This document shows, one piece after another, positions 32,871 through 44,396 of a DNA stretch of 64,000 nucleotides (position 1 is the first letter of the stretch; the number at the start of each line of letters is the position of its first letter). Position numbers and translations under genes: made by a program. This DNA is from Rhynchosporium graminicola (Eukaryota; Ascomycota; Leotiomycetes; Helotiales; Ploettnerulaceae): the NCBI GenBank assembly GCA_900074885.1, contig FJUW01000007.1, positions 1,631,609 to 1,695,608 of the forward strand, given 5' to 3'. Below the pieces are notes generated by a model, which did no database searches, was not told the DNA's origin, and worked only from the letters and a program-made list of their open reading frames with translations.

Positions 32871-35596
32871 ATGGTAGACGACACCATGGAGATATCCTCT
32901 GATCTCGGCTATGGCGATGATCAGGGAGATATCGATATCGACCTAGACTTGACCGCTGGCCCAGGTGATGAAGACTATGTTCTGGAAGATGCGGACGCCA
33001 ATTGTAACACCGACTTCGCGAACGATTTTCATGCCCAAACACTTGCAGCAGTGAACGATGAAATAATGGTCGACGATGACGACAAACCATACCAGATGGA
33101 AGACGCAGAAGTAATGGATGAGGAAACAGAGTATATCATAGAGCAAGAGTCGATGTCTTTTGCCAATGATGGAGATGCTGTGGATGCTCAAATTGGGGAG
33201 CAACATGTTGCAAGTGAAGCGAATGGTCACTACGATGACCTTGAGCCCACGAACGATGAAACACTAGAGTTCGATCTTCAGGACGATACACAACAAGACA
33301 GGCAAGCAACGTTGCCAGAAGATGTTCAAGATGTTGTCGCACCGCATACAAAGCTCGCAGATGATTCGAAGCAAGATGCACCGGTCCGAGAATCTCAAAC
33401 TCCTAATTCTAACCATCACAGCCCTCCTCTATTTGCCTCAACTGAGCCCAGAAGTCCTGCAGCCACTGTTGTGGAGGCTGCTGGCACTTCTCCCCATATT
33501 TCACCCGACCACACTGGCCCAGCTTTACCAGATAAAACAGAAGTCGTCAATACTGAGGGCCTTCATGTCTCCTCAAACCTCCAGCACGTTGTAGTCGTGT
33601 ATCGCGAGGTCGAGTACACATTATTCTCAAATTCAGAGCATGATGACCCGGATTCATACTTCCTTTCCGATATTTCGATAGCAGAAAAGCCCTTGAGCGC
33701 ATTGTTCGCGGCAATACGAGAGGTGATCAGAGAAGATCTCGCAGAAGAGGATGAATTATGCATTGTTGTGGATAGTCTTGGTCTTCAGGCCGAAGAGGTC
33801 AGTCCTATTACTTCAGCCAAATGAGCCAAAAGCTAAATCTCCCACTCAAGGTATCCTCAATTGTTGAAGATGTAACCCTCTCCCAAGTATTAGACCTTTA
33901 TGCTAAACTATCTCAAAATGACGGGCCGGAATATGCCGGAGGGTGTCACATGATCTTGAAAACGAGGTCCAACTTTTCTCGAAGATTCGCAAACCTTTTC
34001 CAAGCGGCAGCCGAAGGCTTGGGCTTGTCAGCATTCAATTACTGGGATGACCAAAGCATTGGACCAGACGACTCTGAAGATCTACAAGAGAGCAAGAATG
34101 AATTTGTACCAGTCATCAAGGATCAGAAAATCAATGCAACTGCAGAAGATGACGAAGAACAACCGCAGTATAAGCATCCAGAAAATAATGATACTGGCAA
34201 TAACCTGGCGGCACAACATGCCGACCATGACGGCTTGCATCTTTCAGGATTGCCAACCAGCAATGTTCAACACCAGCCTATACCAGAGGGCACTAGTGCA
34301 GCAGGCCAAAGTAAGATTGCCAGCTCTAAGTCTGCAGCTTCCGAAGTATCCGAGAAGATGCAAGATCATGGTAGTGACATTGACGAAGATGGTGATTTAA
34401 TCGACTACTCAGAAGAAGAAGATGTCGCGATTGAGAAGCGAAGCGCCTTAACAAAGCACACTGACGAGCAAGAGGCAAATACCGGTACATACACCGATTT
34501 CATTTCTTCTAATTGTGCTCTACCCCAGACTTGTTTCTGTTCTAAATGCTCAGATCTCATTGTAGAAGACTTTCAAAAGAAAGATGAGCTTCTTCGCCGA
34601 CGTTCCCTCGACAGACGTCAGTCTTCTTCTGGCGCTGCTCCAGAAGAGGATGAAGAGGAACTTGGTGAGTCTGATCCAGGGGACCAAGAATTGAAAACAG
34701 AAGCCGAAGCCAGCGAAAGCACCGATGACCACGCAAGAGGACGCGAGAGACCTAAGCCTCAAGTCGCAAAGGGAGAGAACCCGGATGAGAACGAAATAAG
34801 ATACGAGGAATTCGCTCCCGAGGAGAGAGAAGATCTTGCAGCCAACGATTATGAGAATTTCACTGAAGATCATCTGGAGCATGGTGAGGATCAAACCAAG
34901 AACGGCGGCTTAGTAATAGCTAGCATTATCCAAGCTGGTACCGAGAATGATGAGAATATTGACCCTCACGAGCTCAACGGAAACGGCGAGGATTTTGATG
35001 ACACTCATCCGTATAATGAGTTTTCTGCCTTGCAGGACAATTATTCTGGAGCTCCTACTGCAGACTTTGAGAATGAAGGCCTTGAGTTCGACATTGAGGG
35101 CGTCAATTCCTTTGATGAGACTCGATGGCCTCAGACCCACGGAGACCACGTGCTTGAGCTGGACGAAAGAAACGGAACCATCGACTTGCCACGTCCTTCC
35201 AAATCAAGCAGCTTAGATGCCCTCGAAACAGCGGATTCAAGCGTAACCATGGACGCTGATGAGATCCAATATGAAGATAGCACGCGTGATGAAACAGGGA
35301 ACTTGCCAGGACTGGACACACATGCTACATCTGAAAGGATTAAAAGCCCAAAGGTAGCATCAGTCGTCGAGCCAAAGGATGAGATCGACTACGAAGATGA
35401 TGAGGCTGAGATCGAGCCATCGGCGCAAATTTCAGCTGGCCCTCGAGCTACTCAAAAGGGCAATGGCAAAAGATCGATAACGCATGTCGAATTTAATGAT
35501 GCCCAGGTTTCGCAAACCAATGGTGTGTACAGATATCCAAAAAAGAATTACAGAACAAGCTAATCCGGCATAGATGCCAAACGCCCAAGATCATAA
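32871..35596 (+). CDS. Large acidic, probably nuclear, conserved hypothetical protein
   Basis: Exons 32871-33797, 33851-35522 and 35574-35596 give 873 residues. The open frame extends upstream of 32871 without ATG. Most of the protein is disordered and strongly acidic (DIDIDLDLTAGPGDEDY near the start, DYSEEEDVAIEKR, EIDYEDDEAEIEPS near the end). One well-ordered block spans the first intron, from about residue 237 (VVVVYREVEYTLFSN), through DSYFLSDISIAEKPLSALFA, to LFQAAAEGLGLSAFNYW. It resembles a fold conserved in Pezizomycotina hypothetical proteins, but I cannot name it. CFCSKCSDLI could be a small metal-binding element. The 23-bp last exon adds DAKRPRS, a short basic end like those ending nuclear proteins. 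Without it the reading would run into an unrelated tail. Function unknown; chromatin or transcription is a guess from composition. Confidence 0.82.
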
Positions 35597-36478
35597 TATT
35601 TGCACTGATGTTATGGCGATGTCACAGTTGGCTATTCTGACTCGACTCTTACCACCTTCATTCGCTCTATAAGCTCCCGCTCCTGCTTCTGCACTTCGCC
35701 TACCTGATTTGTCCCACGGGAACTCCCCCTCGACAACGCCCTTGTTATATCAGATGGTCCGACCACCTTCTCCCTTCGAATTTGGATGCTGAAGATCATG
35801 TACGATTACTACTAACGGTGCCTTAGGATTTCTCTCTACAGTAAGTCCCGACAGGTATACTCATGCTGTCCCCCCCCTTCAATCCTTTCTTTTCTCTTCC
35901 TAAAATACATGATACCCGTGACAAATTAGCTTCACAATACAAAAGTCCGGATCTGGTGGTTAGCATAGCGCGGTATTTCTCTTCCCATATTTTTGTTTGC
36001 GTACGGGTCAGGGGTGGATGGCGATCAGGCAGAAATTGGAGGCCAATGTTCGAGCGGATCTTAGAACCTATTCTCCAGATGAGCCTCACAGAGCAATACT
36101 GCATCTTACTGCGATCGCTGACTCTTATATATACTTGCTGGCTCTTTGTGTCAGGGTCGGTTAGGCATGCTTGAGCAGATGTAGGGCTAGTGGACGGTCT
36201 TGCTTCGAACAAGGAGGTCAATATAGTAATTACAAGCAACTTCAAAAAGGTACATGGCTTTGTGGATCCGTGATCCTTATAACAAGATCATGAAACTTGC
36301 AGGTGATGATGTTCCACAATGATTCAAGCAATCGAGAAGATGAAAGGTTGACATGATGTATCTTTTTGTAGAACCATCAATCAAGTCTCTAACATCTTAA
36401 TCAATCACATAGTTGCCCTAGAGTCGTTGCGGTAAACCTTTTGAGTGTACCGCCCTCCAATTTGAATGACTCCGTCTG

Positions 36479-36509
<31 letters not shown>

Positions 36510-37295
36510 GCAGGGTAAAAGGGGTCAGGTCAGGATCTCCACCGTGGAGGAGGGTAGGGGTGCTGGGTGGGACTTGGAAGCTGGATTACAGTACTGTACA
36601 CTAAAGTAAAGAGCTTCCCAAAATAGCCTGCGTACCTGACTGGCGCCAATGTCAAGGCCAATGCCAACGCCAACCGGGGCGCACTATTTCTCTGGACTGG
36701 ACAACGTGACAGCCAGCGGCAGCGTTTCAACGAGAGAAGGGAAGGATGAAAAGAGCCTCAAAGCAGCCGGCCCAGCAAAGTCCAGTTCTATCACGAATCT
36801 CAAGACTATCTCCGATTCAATTCTCCCCAACCCAGCCCTCAAACACTCCACTCCATTTAACATCATCCGAACGCACACGCCTGCGCCCGCCCACCAGTCA
36901 AACATCTCTGTGGCCTTTGCCTTGACACCAGCCGACAATCTATATTGTACTACAATCTCTATACATTGTGCTTTTGTGATCGCAGAATCACCAGCCATCA
37001 GCACACCAACCCACCTCGGCTCTCGATAATAACGGACCCCATATGTGAATGAACAGGGGGCCGACCCTTTATTCAACATAATTTACGATTTGCGACCCTC
37101 GATTTTATATTCTGCATCGGTCCGCCGTATACAGAAAGGACACTACTTTCAGCGCCAGGAGAATACCCACGGCGCACATCTGTATTGCATTCGAAAAGCC
37201 CTCCTTGGACGAGACTCGCCACGACGAGCGAGCGCAAGCTCAGCATCACACCTGAGTTGGAACAGATAGGAACGGAAACCTGATAATTGCGCAGG
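35597..37295. other. Long intergenic region upstream of the NIPA-like gene
   Basis: 1.7 kb. It holds a GATT microsatellite at 36481-36509, poly-C at about 35867-35875 and a pair of opposing ATG ORFs (36649-37029 plus, 126 codons; 37079-36684 minus, 131 codons) without recognisable domains. The plus ORF lies about 270 bp ahead of the transporter start, so it may be an upstream ORF in a long leader. Confidence 0.5.
36481..36509. repeat. GATT tetranucleotide microsatellite
   Basis: Seven uninterrupted GATT/TTGA units. Confidence 0.9.
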
Positions 37296-38889
37296 ATGTT
37301 AGAGGACAAGTATGTTACCATAACCACAGCTTCGAAAACCACATGCGTGGCGCAAGATGTGGGAGCTTCAATGGCTAATATGGAATTAGATACATTGGCC
37401 TGGCTTTGGCCATTACATCCACATTGGCAATAGGTACGGCATCACGCTATGCCAAATCTTAGGGGGGCTAACTCATACCAGGAACGAGTTTTGTCATCAC
37501 AAAGAAGGTATTCAACGTTCTACAGCTCAACGAACAGCTGGCAGATCTTGGCATGTATTTGGCGCTAACATTATCAGGGTCTGATTGATGCTGAAGAAAG
37601 GCATGGCTTTGAAGGGGATGGATTCTCGTATCTCAAGAGCCCTATATGGTGGGCTGGAATTCTAGCATGTATGCGCTCCTGCAAGTAAATTCTTGGAGTA
37701 ACCACTAACAGCTTTGCAGTGGCCGCAGGAGAGGTAGCCAATTTTGCTGCATACGCGTTTGCGCCCGCTATCCTGGTCACACCTCTTGGAGCACTGAGTG
37801 TTTTGATCGGGGCGGTTTTGGGATCATACTTTTTGAAGGAGGAGCTGGGAACTTTGGGGAAGCTTGGATGTGCCATTTGCCTCATTGGATCTGTGATCAT
37901 TGTGCTCCATGCGCCTCCCGACAAGGAAATTCAGACCATTGATGAGATCCTTCATTATGCGATCCAGCCAGGTAAGGCGTGGCTTCCTGCTAAGGAAAGC
38001 TGAGAACTGACTATTTAAGGCTTCCTAATATTCTGTTTCGCGGTGGCCGTATTCGCAGTAACCATGATATACAAAGTTGCGCCAAAACACGGGAAGAAGA
38101 ATCCTCTAGTATACCTGTCGATCTGTTCGACGGTTGGAGGAGTTTCGGTCATGACTGTCAAGGCTTTTGGGATTGCCGTAAAGTTGACTATGGCTGGGAA
38201 TAACCAGTTTACTCATCCGTCAACCTATGTTTTCATCATACTTTGTTCAATTTGCATTATGACGCAGATGAACTATTTCAACAAGGCTCTGAGCCAATTT
38301 CCCACATCGATGTAAGCAAGAGAAAACAGCTTCACCTAGCAAATTGTGCTGGTAGGCAATAAGCTAACCGAAACACAGTGTGAATCCGCTCTATTACGTT
38401 ACTTTTACTACATCAACTCTAACAGCCTCATTCATCTTATACGGTGGGTTCAACACTTCAGACGCCGTGAACACCATATCTCTACTCTGCGGGTTCCTGG
38501 TTATATTTACCGGAGTCTATCTCCTCAACATTTCTCGAGGCGATCCCAATGGACGGAAAATGATGGCTGGAACCACACAGGACGGAATTGCCACCGATAT
38601 TATCTCAGGCATTCAAACTCGACGAAGCATGCAGTTGAGGAGGAGCCTGGATCCACACAGAATGAGCGTGGGCAGCAATTACGGGCGAACAGGCGACAGA
38701 GAGGGCCTCATCCACGCCTACGACGAAGAAGAAGGAGTAGGTCTAACATCTCTGACCGAAGACAGCGATGACGACCCCCCTCCTCTTGCTAAAGGCAAAA
38801 TGAATGGCAATGGCAACGGGAGTGCCAACGCGACGAAAAAAAGCTTCAGCGAACCAGCAGACAGGCCGAGGAAATCATCTAGCAGGTGA
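37296..38889 (+). CDS. NIPA-type magnesium transporter (DUF803 family)
   Basis: Seven exons (37296-37309, 37390-37433, 37482-37507, 37578-37668, 37720-37971, 38020-38311, 38379-38889) join to 409 residues. The coding part begins with a 14-bp exon encoding MLED plus part of Lys, and the early exons are very short. Nine hydrophobic helices are visible, starting with [20 protein letters not shown] and including [59 protein letters not shown] and [20 protein letters not shown]. These match the NIPA/DUF803 family (PF05653) within the drug/metabolite transporter fold, whose animal members carry Mg2+. The final 120 residues form a hydrophilic tail ([11 protein letters not shown], a DDDPPP acidic patch and an NGNGNG run), as in fungal homologues. 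Likely in plasma or endosomal membrane. Confidence 0.93.
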
Positions 38890-39538
38890 CCTTGAGTGAC
38901 CGGGGGTTTTGTTCATGGGATTTTGCATTTTGAAATATTTGTATATGGTCAGCGGGTGGGAAAGCTTGGCTTGGTCCAACAATTTAGTTATGTCACGGGG
39001 CAATTGCTGGTAGCATGGTCTACGAAACAGGAGGCTAGACTGTCTTCATATATACTACGATTGCATGAGGTTCCGGCGTTTTTGGGTCTGCTACTTTCTG
39101 TATTATACGAAAGAGACATCTTGTATGATATGGCGGCGCTTGCTTGGTACCTATCTGTGCCTGCGGCATGGAGGAATGAAAAGAAAGGGTAGCAAAGTAA
39201 CCAGAATTTCTGAGACGATTCACATCATGTTAGGGTTCATTTTCTCATCGCTACACTTTACGAAAATCGTATTGAAAGCGTGTATTATTTTGACGATGTC
39301 GGCACATGGTACCTGTGCTCGCGACGTTTCGGAAATCAAAGGGATGCAAAGTACTAAGATTTCTGCAAGTATTCACAACTCAGATCTTCATCATTTTATC
39401 ATCTATACTGCGTGATGGATTCGGAGGCGTGTGTTGTATTTTGTTCTCATTTGCGATGATGCATTACAAGCTCACAGCCGGAAAGGTCTGCAAAGTATCC
39501 CACGCGCCATATCAAAGAATTTCCCCAGCCCTCATAAT
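38890..39538. other. Convergent intergenic region (NIPA-like / uS3)
   Basis: 649 bp, presumably the two 3' untranslated regions. No gene seen. Confidence 0.55.
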
Positions 39539-40536
39539 CTATTGCTGCTCCTCAACTGGAGCCTCCTCACCCTGCTCGGTCGCACGTGCGGCCTCAGCGG
39601 CGGCCTGTGCAGCAGCTGCCTTCGCACCGTAGTCCTGGCTCATGGGCTGGACGACACTCTGCTCCTCCTTTGGCTCAATGATAGTGACGGAATCTGGCAA
39701 CGACTTTTGAGGTCCAGACTTTCCTTCTGGGTCAGATCCGCGCATGATCTTGACCTTGATACCGAGCACACCTTGTCTAAGGAGGACGTGACGGGTAGCG
39801 GAATCGATAAAGTCCTTGGCTGGTTGACCGGAGTGGATCATGAAGCCATCAGTGAACTTCATGCTCTTTGCACGGGCAGCACGCAGCTTTCCGGACACAA
39901 CGACCTCGCAACCCTTAGCTCCACTCTCCATAATGAATCGGAGAACACCGTAGCATGCGCGGCGGACGGCGAGACCGTTGAGAAGCTTGTATCTGAGGGA
40001 CTCGCACTGGGCGACGGCGGAGAGACCACGGTTCTGGACCTTGGCAGCATAGAGGGAGACGGAGTTCTCGGGGAACTTGAATCGCTTTTGGATGAGGGAG
40101 GTGAGTTCGCGGATTCGTCGACCTTGCTCTCCAAGGACTTCTTGGGTGTGGGTTGCGCGGATGATGATGTCGGTGACGGTAGGACTGCAGAAAAATTGGT
40201 TAGCCCATTGAAGCGTATACTATCGTGGAGAAATGCTGCTTCTTCATCTCGAAGTTTGGGACGCACGTTACTCTGACCTCAACACCGGCTGGGAAATCAA
40301 TCAGTACTTCCATCTTTCAAAAATGTGGCAATCCAACTTACAGTATCCCTCCTCAGCCAACTCACGCTGGAAGAACTCATTCAATTCGGCGAAGAAAACA
40401 CCATCAGCCACGAACTTGCGTCTCTTGGAGCTGTGAGATAATCAGTATTCCGACCTTTATTGAAAATTCGCCGACCCTGAAAGTCGCACATGCGGAGCTC
40501 TTACATCGCTGCTCCTGGAACACCTGTTGAAGCCAT
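39539..40536 (-). CDS. RPS3: 40S ribosomal protein S3 (uS3)
   Basis: Exons 40536-40505, 40430-40342, 40288-40267 and 40184-39539 give 262 residues. Exon 3 is only 22 bp. The first two exons encode [20 protein letters not shown], the usual start of the eukaryotic protein. The KH domain follows ([39 protein letters not shown]), then the C-terminal S3 domain with [33 protein letters not shown] and [10 protein letters not shown]. The C-terminus is Ala/Glu-rich. uS3 sits at the mRNA entry of the 40S subunit and has roles in start-codon scanning and quality control. The multi-intron 5' end is usual for fungal ribosomal protein genes. The opposite strand carries a 281-codon open frame that is a shadow of this gene. 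Confidence 0.97.
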
Positions 40537-41606
40537 GTTGACAACTTGTTCGGAAGGGTTCCACTGGGTTTTTGAATTGACGTTGGCGTGGGTTGTCGTG
40601 GTTGTCGTCTTCGCAATTATTGAGTTGGGACAGCGGTTGTGCGGCTTCCTCGCTTACAATTGGAAAATGTGCCCCGCGGCTGGGCTGGTCTAATCATGTG
40701 ACCCGGTAGCGTAATGGTCGCAAAGAACTGACGGTTTGAAAAGGCTGAAGTACCACAGCATCTTTACCTACAGTGAGCAGTATCAAGTCAAAGTAGAATC
40801 TGATTGGTTTTTCTTTTTCTTTTTCTTTCCAAATCATAGTCTTTAGAGGTTTCCGAGATATCGATATAATGACTAAGTGAAGTTCTGGAATTTTGCATGA
40901 CTTTGTAATTCTGGTATCAGAAGGTGCTGCCCAAACTAAGGAACCGACCAATTTCTTTGACAAGGCTACCAATATCACGAGAGAGAAATACACACCCAAC
41001 GTTTGCATAAAATGTCTAGCAATGAGAATTATGACAGATATTACTATTTTAAATCAGCCAAAAAAAAGTGTTTATGCTCAACTAAAATGAAGGGGGTTAG
41101 TTGTTTGGCAGTAGTATAAGTCTCTTTTATTAGTGGTATTCGTTCGAACCGGCGAGGCTGATCAATTCTGCTCATGAAAGAAAGGATGAGGCGAAGTATG
41201 ATCTTCACCTTCGAGACTACCTTAGGCTAACTGTGAATTCTTACAATACTTGTATGACTTCAAGACGCTAACTAAATCGATCTTGTAACAAGTAAGTGAC
41301 TTTGAAACCCGTTTGTGTTACATGTGCTGTCGTATTGTTGTGACTTTGATCGGCCTACATGTCAAGCTTCACCGGAGATGAATTTGGCCCGCCTTGTGGT
41401 GTAGAAGTGACCCGGTTTGCCAAAGGGAACAAGCATCGCGCCAAACAACACCACAAGCTTCAGACAATACCTCCAACCTTACAAATTTCGAGACACAACC
41501 ACGGGTACCAGGAGGAGTGCTTCTCCTAATTGCGAATCTATCACATTCGAAGTTATTCATGTGTTGTTCCTGAAATACGTGCGCTTGCTCAACAGAGGAG
41601 GACGAG
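40537..41606. other. Divergent promoter region (uS3 / myotubularin)
   Basis: 1.07 kb between divergent start codons. A direct repeat of GTTGTCGT lies at about 40593-40609, 55-75 bp upstream of the uS3 start, and a TTTTTCTTTTTC pyrimidine tract lies at about 40808-40828. An A-box-like TAGCGTAATGG at about 40707 is not followed by a tRNA-like fold. Confidence 0.5.
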
Positions 41607-43970
41607 ATGGCCGACAAACTCAGAATTGCCAAAGTAGGTCAGCCACCATTATATAACGGGGATACGTGCACTGGTAGTATATACTGATACATTGTTCTTC
41701 AGATCGAGAATGTTCAGGTTCTTGGAGGAGGACAGATATCGACTGTAACTTTACATCTGACGGCGCATCATCTCATTCTGGTCCAAACAGTCACCCCGCC
41801 TTTACAACAAGATCTCTCTACACCCCCACCAATACCTAAGACTAGGGAATCATGGATTGCTTATCCCATGATAGGATACTGTACCTTTCGTCCAACTCCG
41901 CCAGGCTCTGGCCAGGCCTCTTCGATACGTCTGCGCGGTCGCGACTTCAAGTTCTTGACGTTCAATTTTGTGGATGATAAACAAGCCCGGGACGCTTTCG
42001 AGAGCATAAAGGGGGCAACATGCAGACTTGGCAGTATTGAGAAGTTGTATGCTTTTAACTACGAAGCTCCGCCACCGGAGAAGAAGATAAACGGATGGGA
42101 GGTCTACGATGCAAAGGCAGAATGGAAGCGCCAGGGTATCAGTGACAAGGGTATTGACAGAGGTTGGAGGATATCGAAGATCAACACCGATTATGGCTTC
42201 TCCCCTACATATCCCGCACTACTACCAGTTCCCTCACGTATATCCGACAATACCCTCAATTACGCTGGAAGATATCGCTCGAGAGTCCGGATACCTGTCC
42301 TAACGTACCTTCATCCAGTCAACAACTGTTCAATTACCAGAAGTTCGCAACCGCTTGCAGGTCTTAGAGGGAACCGCAGCATACAAGATGAGAAGCTTGT
42401 GAGCGCATGTTTCTCTGCGTGTACACAGCCAGATGAGATTGAGATCACCTCTTCCACGGTCTCAAGAGCCAGTCCAGCTTCAAGTCAAGCCGATCTAAGC
42501 TCATCGGGCGAAAATGTAGAGTTCTCGGAAACAGAGAAAAGGGAGGATGAATTGATCTCTTCCTCGTCAACAGAGGTAGTAGGCGACAAACCTCATATTT
42601 ATGGAGCACAACAGCATAATCTGATCGTAGATGCTCGACCTACGGTCAACGCTCTGGCCATGCAAGCTGTTGGACTTGGTTCGGAAAATATGGATCATTA
42701 CAAATTTGCAACGAAAGCTTATCTAGGAATTGACAACATTCATGTGATGAGAAACTCCTTAGATAAGGTAATTGAAGCTATCAAAGATTCTGACATCTCG
42801 AAATTACCTCCCAACCGAGATCTTCTAGCTAAGAGCGGATGGCTTAAGCACATTACTGGTCTTCTCGATGGGTCCGCTTTAATCGCTCGACAGGTTGGCA
42901 TCCAGCATTCTCACGTTCTTATACACTGTTCTGATGGCTGGGACCGAACCAGTCAGCTCAGTGCGTTGTCCCAGATCATGTTAGATCCCTACTTCCGGAC
43001 AATTGATGGCTTCATTGTCCTGGTAGAGAAGGATTGGCTGGCATTTGGCCACATGTTCCAGCACCGTTCTGGATTCCTCAATAGTGAGAAGTGGTTTCAA
43101 ACACAAAATGACGCTCTAGCAGGCTCAGCAATCCAACCCGGTGGAAATGGCGAAAGCAGAAGTGACGCAATCGAGAATGCCTTACTGAGCGCCAAGAGAT
43201 TTTTCAACAAGAGTAACCAGAGTCAAGACGCTATCGCTGATTCAGATGGAGAAGTAATCGCAGCTGAAGACTCTCCAAAGAATAAGAAGACGAAAGACAG
43301 CCTTGCAGACAAAGAGGCTACTAAACCCAAAGAAACGAGTCCAGTCTTCCATCAGTTCTTAGATGCCACCTACCAGCTCCTCCACCAATATCCCAACCGT
43401 TTCGAGTTCAACGAGCGCTTCTTGAGACGACTCCTCTACCACCTATATTCCTGTCAATACGGCACTTTTCTATACAACAACGAGAAATCCCGCTTGGATG
43501 CTCGTCTACATGAGCGAACTGCAAGTGTATGGTCATATTTCCTTTCTCGGCGAGCCGAGTTCACGAACAAGGATTACGATGGCGGTGAAGTAAACGACCA
43601 TGTCAAGGGAAGAGAACGATTACTCTTCCCACGATTGGAGAAAGTTAGGTGGTGGCACGAGGTATTCAATCGCACAGACCAGGACATGAACGGCCCTTCA
43701 AACGCAGCGACTGATAATTATCTTGGGAGCCAGGACACACCAGGTGCCAACCGTAGTGTTCTCACCAGTGTTGAGACAGCACATCATGTTGCTCCCTCAG
43801 GCAGTGGCACGAAGTCTGCCCCGGAAAGTATCAATAACACGCCAGCACCGAGTAGTCTTGCCAGTTTGAGAGATGGTATCGCTGGTTTGGGAATCGGGAT
43901 GGGGAAGAATGGGTCGGGGTCCAAGGTTCCTTCGAATGGAAAGGAGGCTTTGGAGGTCGAGATGCAATAG
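41607..43970 (+). CDS. YMR1: Myotubularin-type phosphoinositide 3-phosphatase
   Basis: A 27-bp first exon (41607-41633, MADKLRIAK) and exon 41703-43970 give 764 residues. Residues 10-130 form the PH-GRAM domain (IENVQVLGGGQISTVTLHL, IRLRGRDFKFLTFNFVDDKQ). The phosphatase domain starts near FNYEAPPP and contains NGWEVYDAKAEWKRQGI, a long Ser/Glu-rich insert near residues 270-310, and the catalytic HCSDGWDRTSQL with Cys418, Asp420 and Arg424. This CX5R loop with its two extra aspartates is the myotubularin signature. Family enzymes remove the 3-phosphate of PI3P and PI(3,5)P2, controlling endosomal and vacuolar traffic and autophagy. The C-terminus beyond residue 650 is disordered. All key residues of an active member are present. 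It is convergent with the Phe-tRNA synthetase gene. Confidence 0.95.
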
Positions 43971-44396
43971 GTTGAGGTTTGTTGGATTCTTGCTATTTTA
44001 CTATGAGGTGGGAACGTAAGGCGTTGGGAAGTTATGGGGATGGACGGGAGAGACATTAGGGTGTCTTTGTATGGAATACACGCGAGCATTTGCAGGAGAG
44101 GGCATAGGATGGAGTTCAGGTCAGAGCATAATGAGAAATGGATGAATGAACCGACTTTTGGGGGATTTCGTGACACTTAGTAATTTGGTCTTTGTGGCGC
44201 TGTGTGTGGCATTTACAGGAGGTAATTCACGCTTCCAGATGTCTTGCAACTCTGTTACAGCAGCAGGAATCGAATGGCTGAAGCTCAGATTTCAAACGTA
44301 TCTCAAGCGCACTCGTCATGCGTAGAATGCCTTCTACATCTTTTTTGAATTGAGCCAGGTTTTTTATCCAGCTGGTCTATGGAGCGATACAAAGAC
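43971..44396. other. Convergent intergenic region (myotubularin / FRS1)
   Basis: 426 bp of presumed 3' untranslated sequence. Nothing notable. Confidence 0.5.

Noticed and set aside
36649..37079. Opposing ORFs of 126 (plus) and 131 (minus) codons
   Set aside because: Both strands are open in the same GC-rich leader and neither has a domain. Kept only as a possible upstream ORF in the text.
39431..40276. 281-codon plus-strand ORF opposite ribosomal protein S3
   Set aside because: It is an exact antisense shadow of the uS3 coding exon. It owes its openness to the codon bias of a highly expressed gene and has no domain.
40690..40760. Possible tRNA on the plus strand (TAGCGTAATGG, A-box like)
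   Set aside because: The only B-box-like sequence lies about 27 bases away, too near for a tRNA, and the stems do not form.
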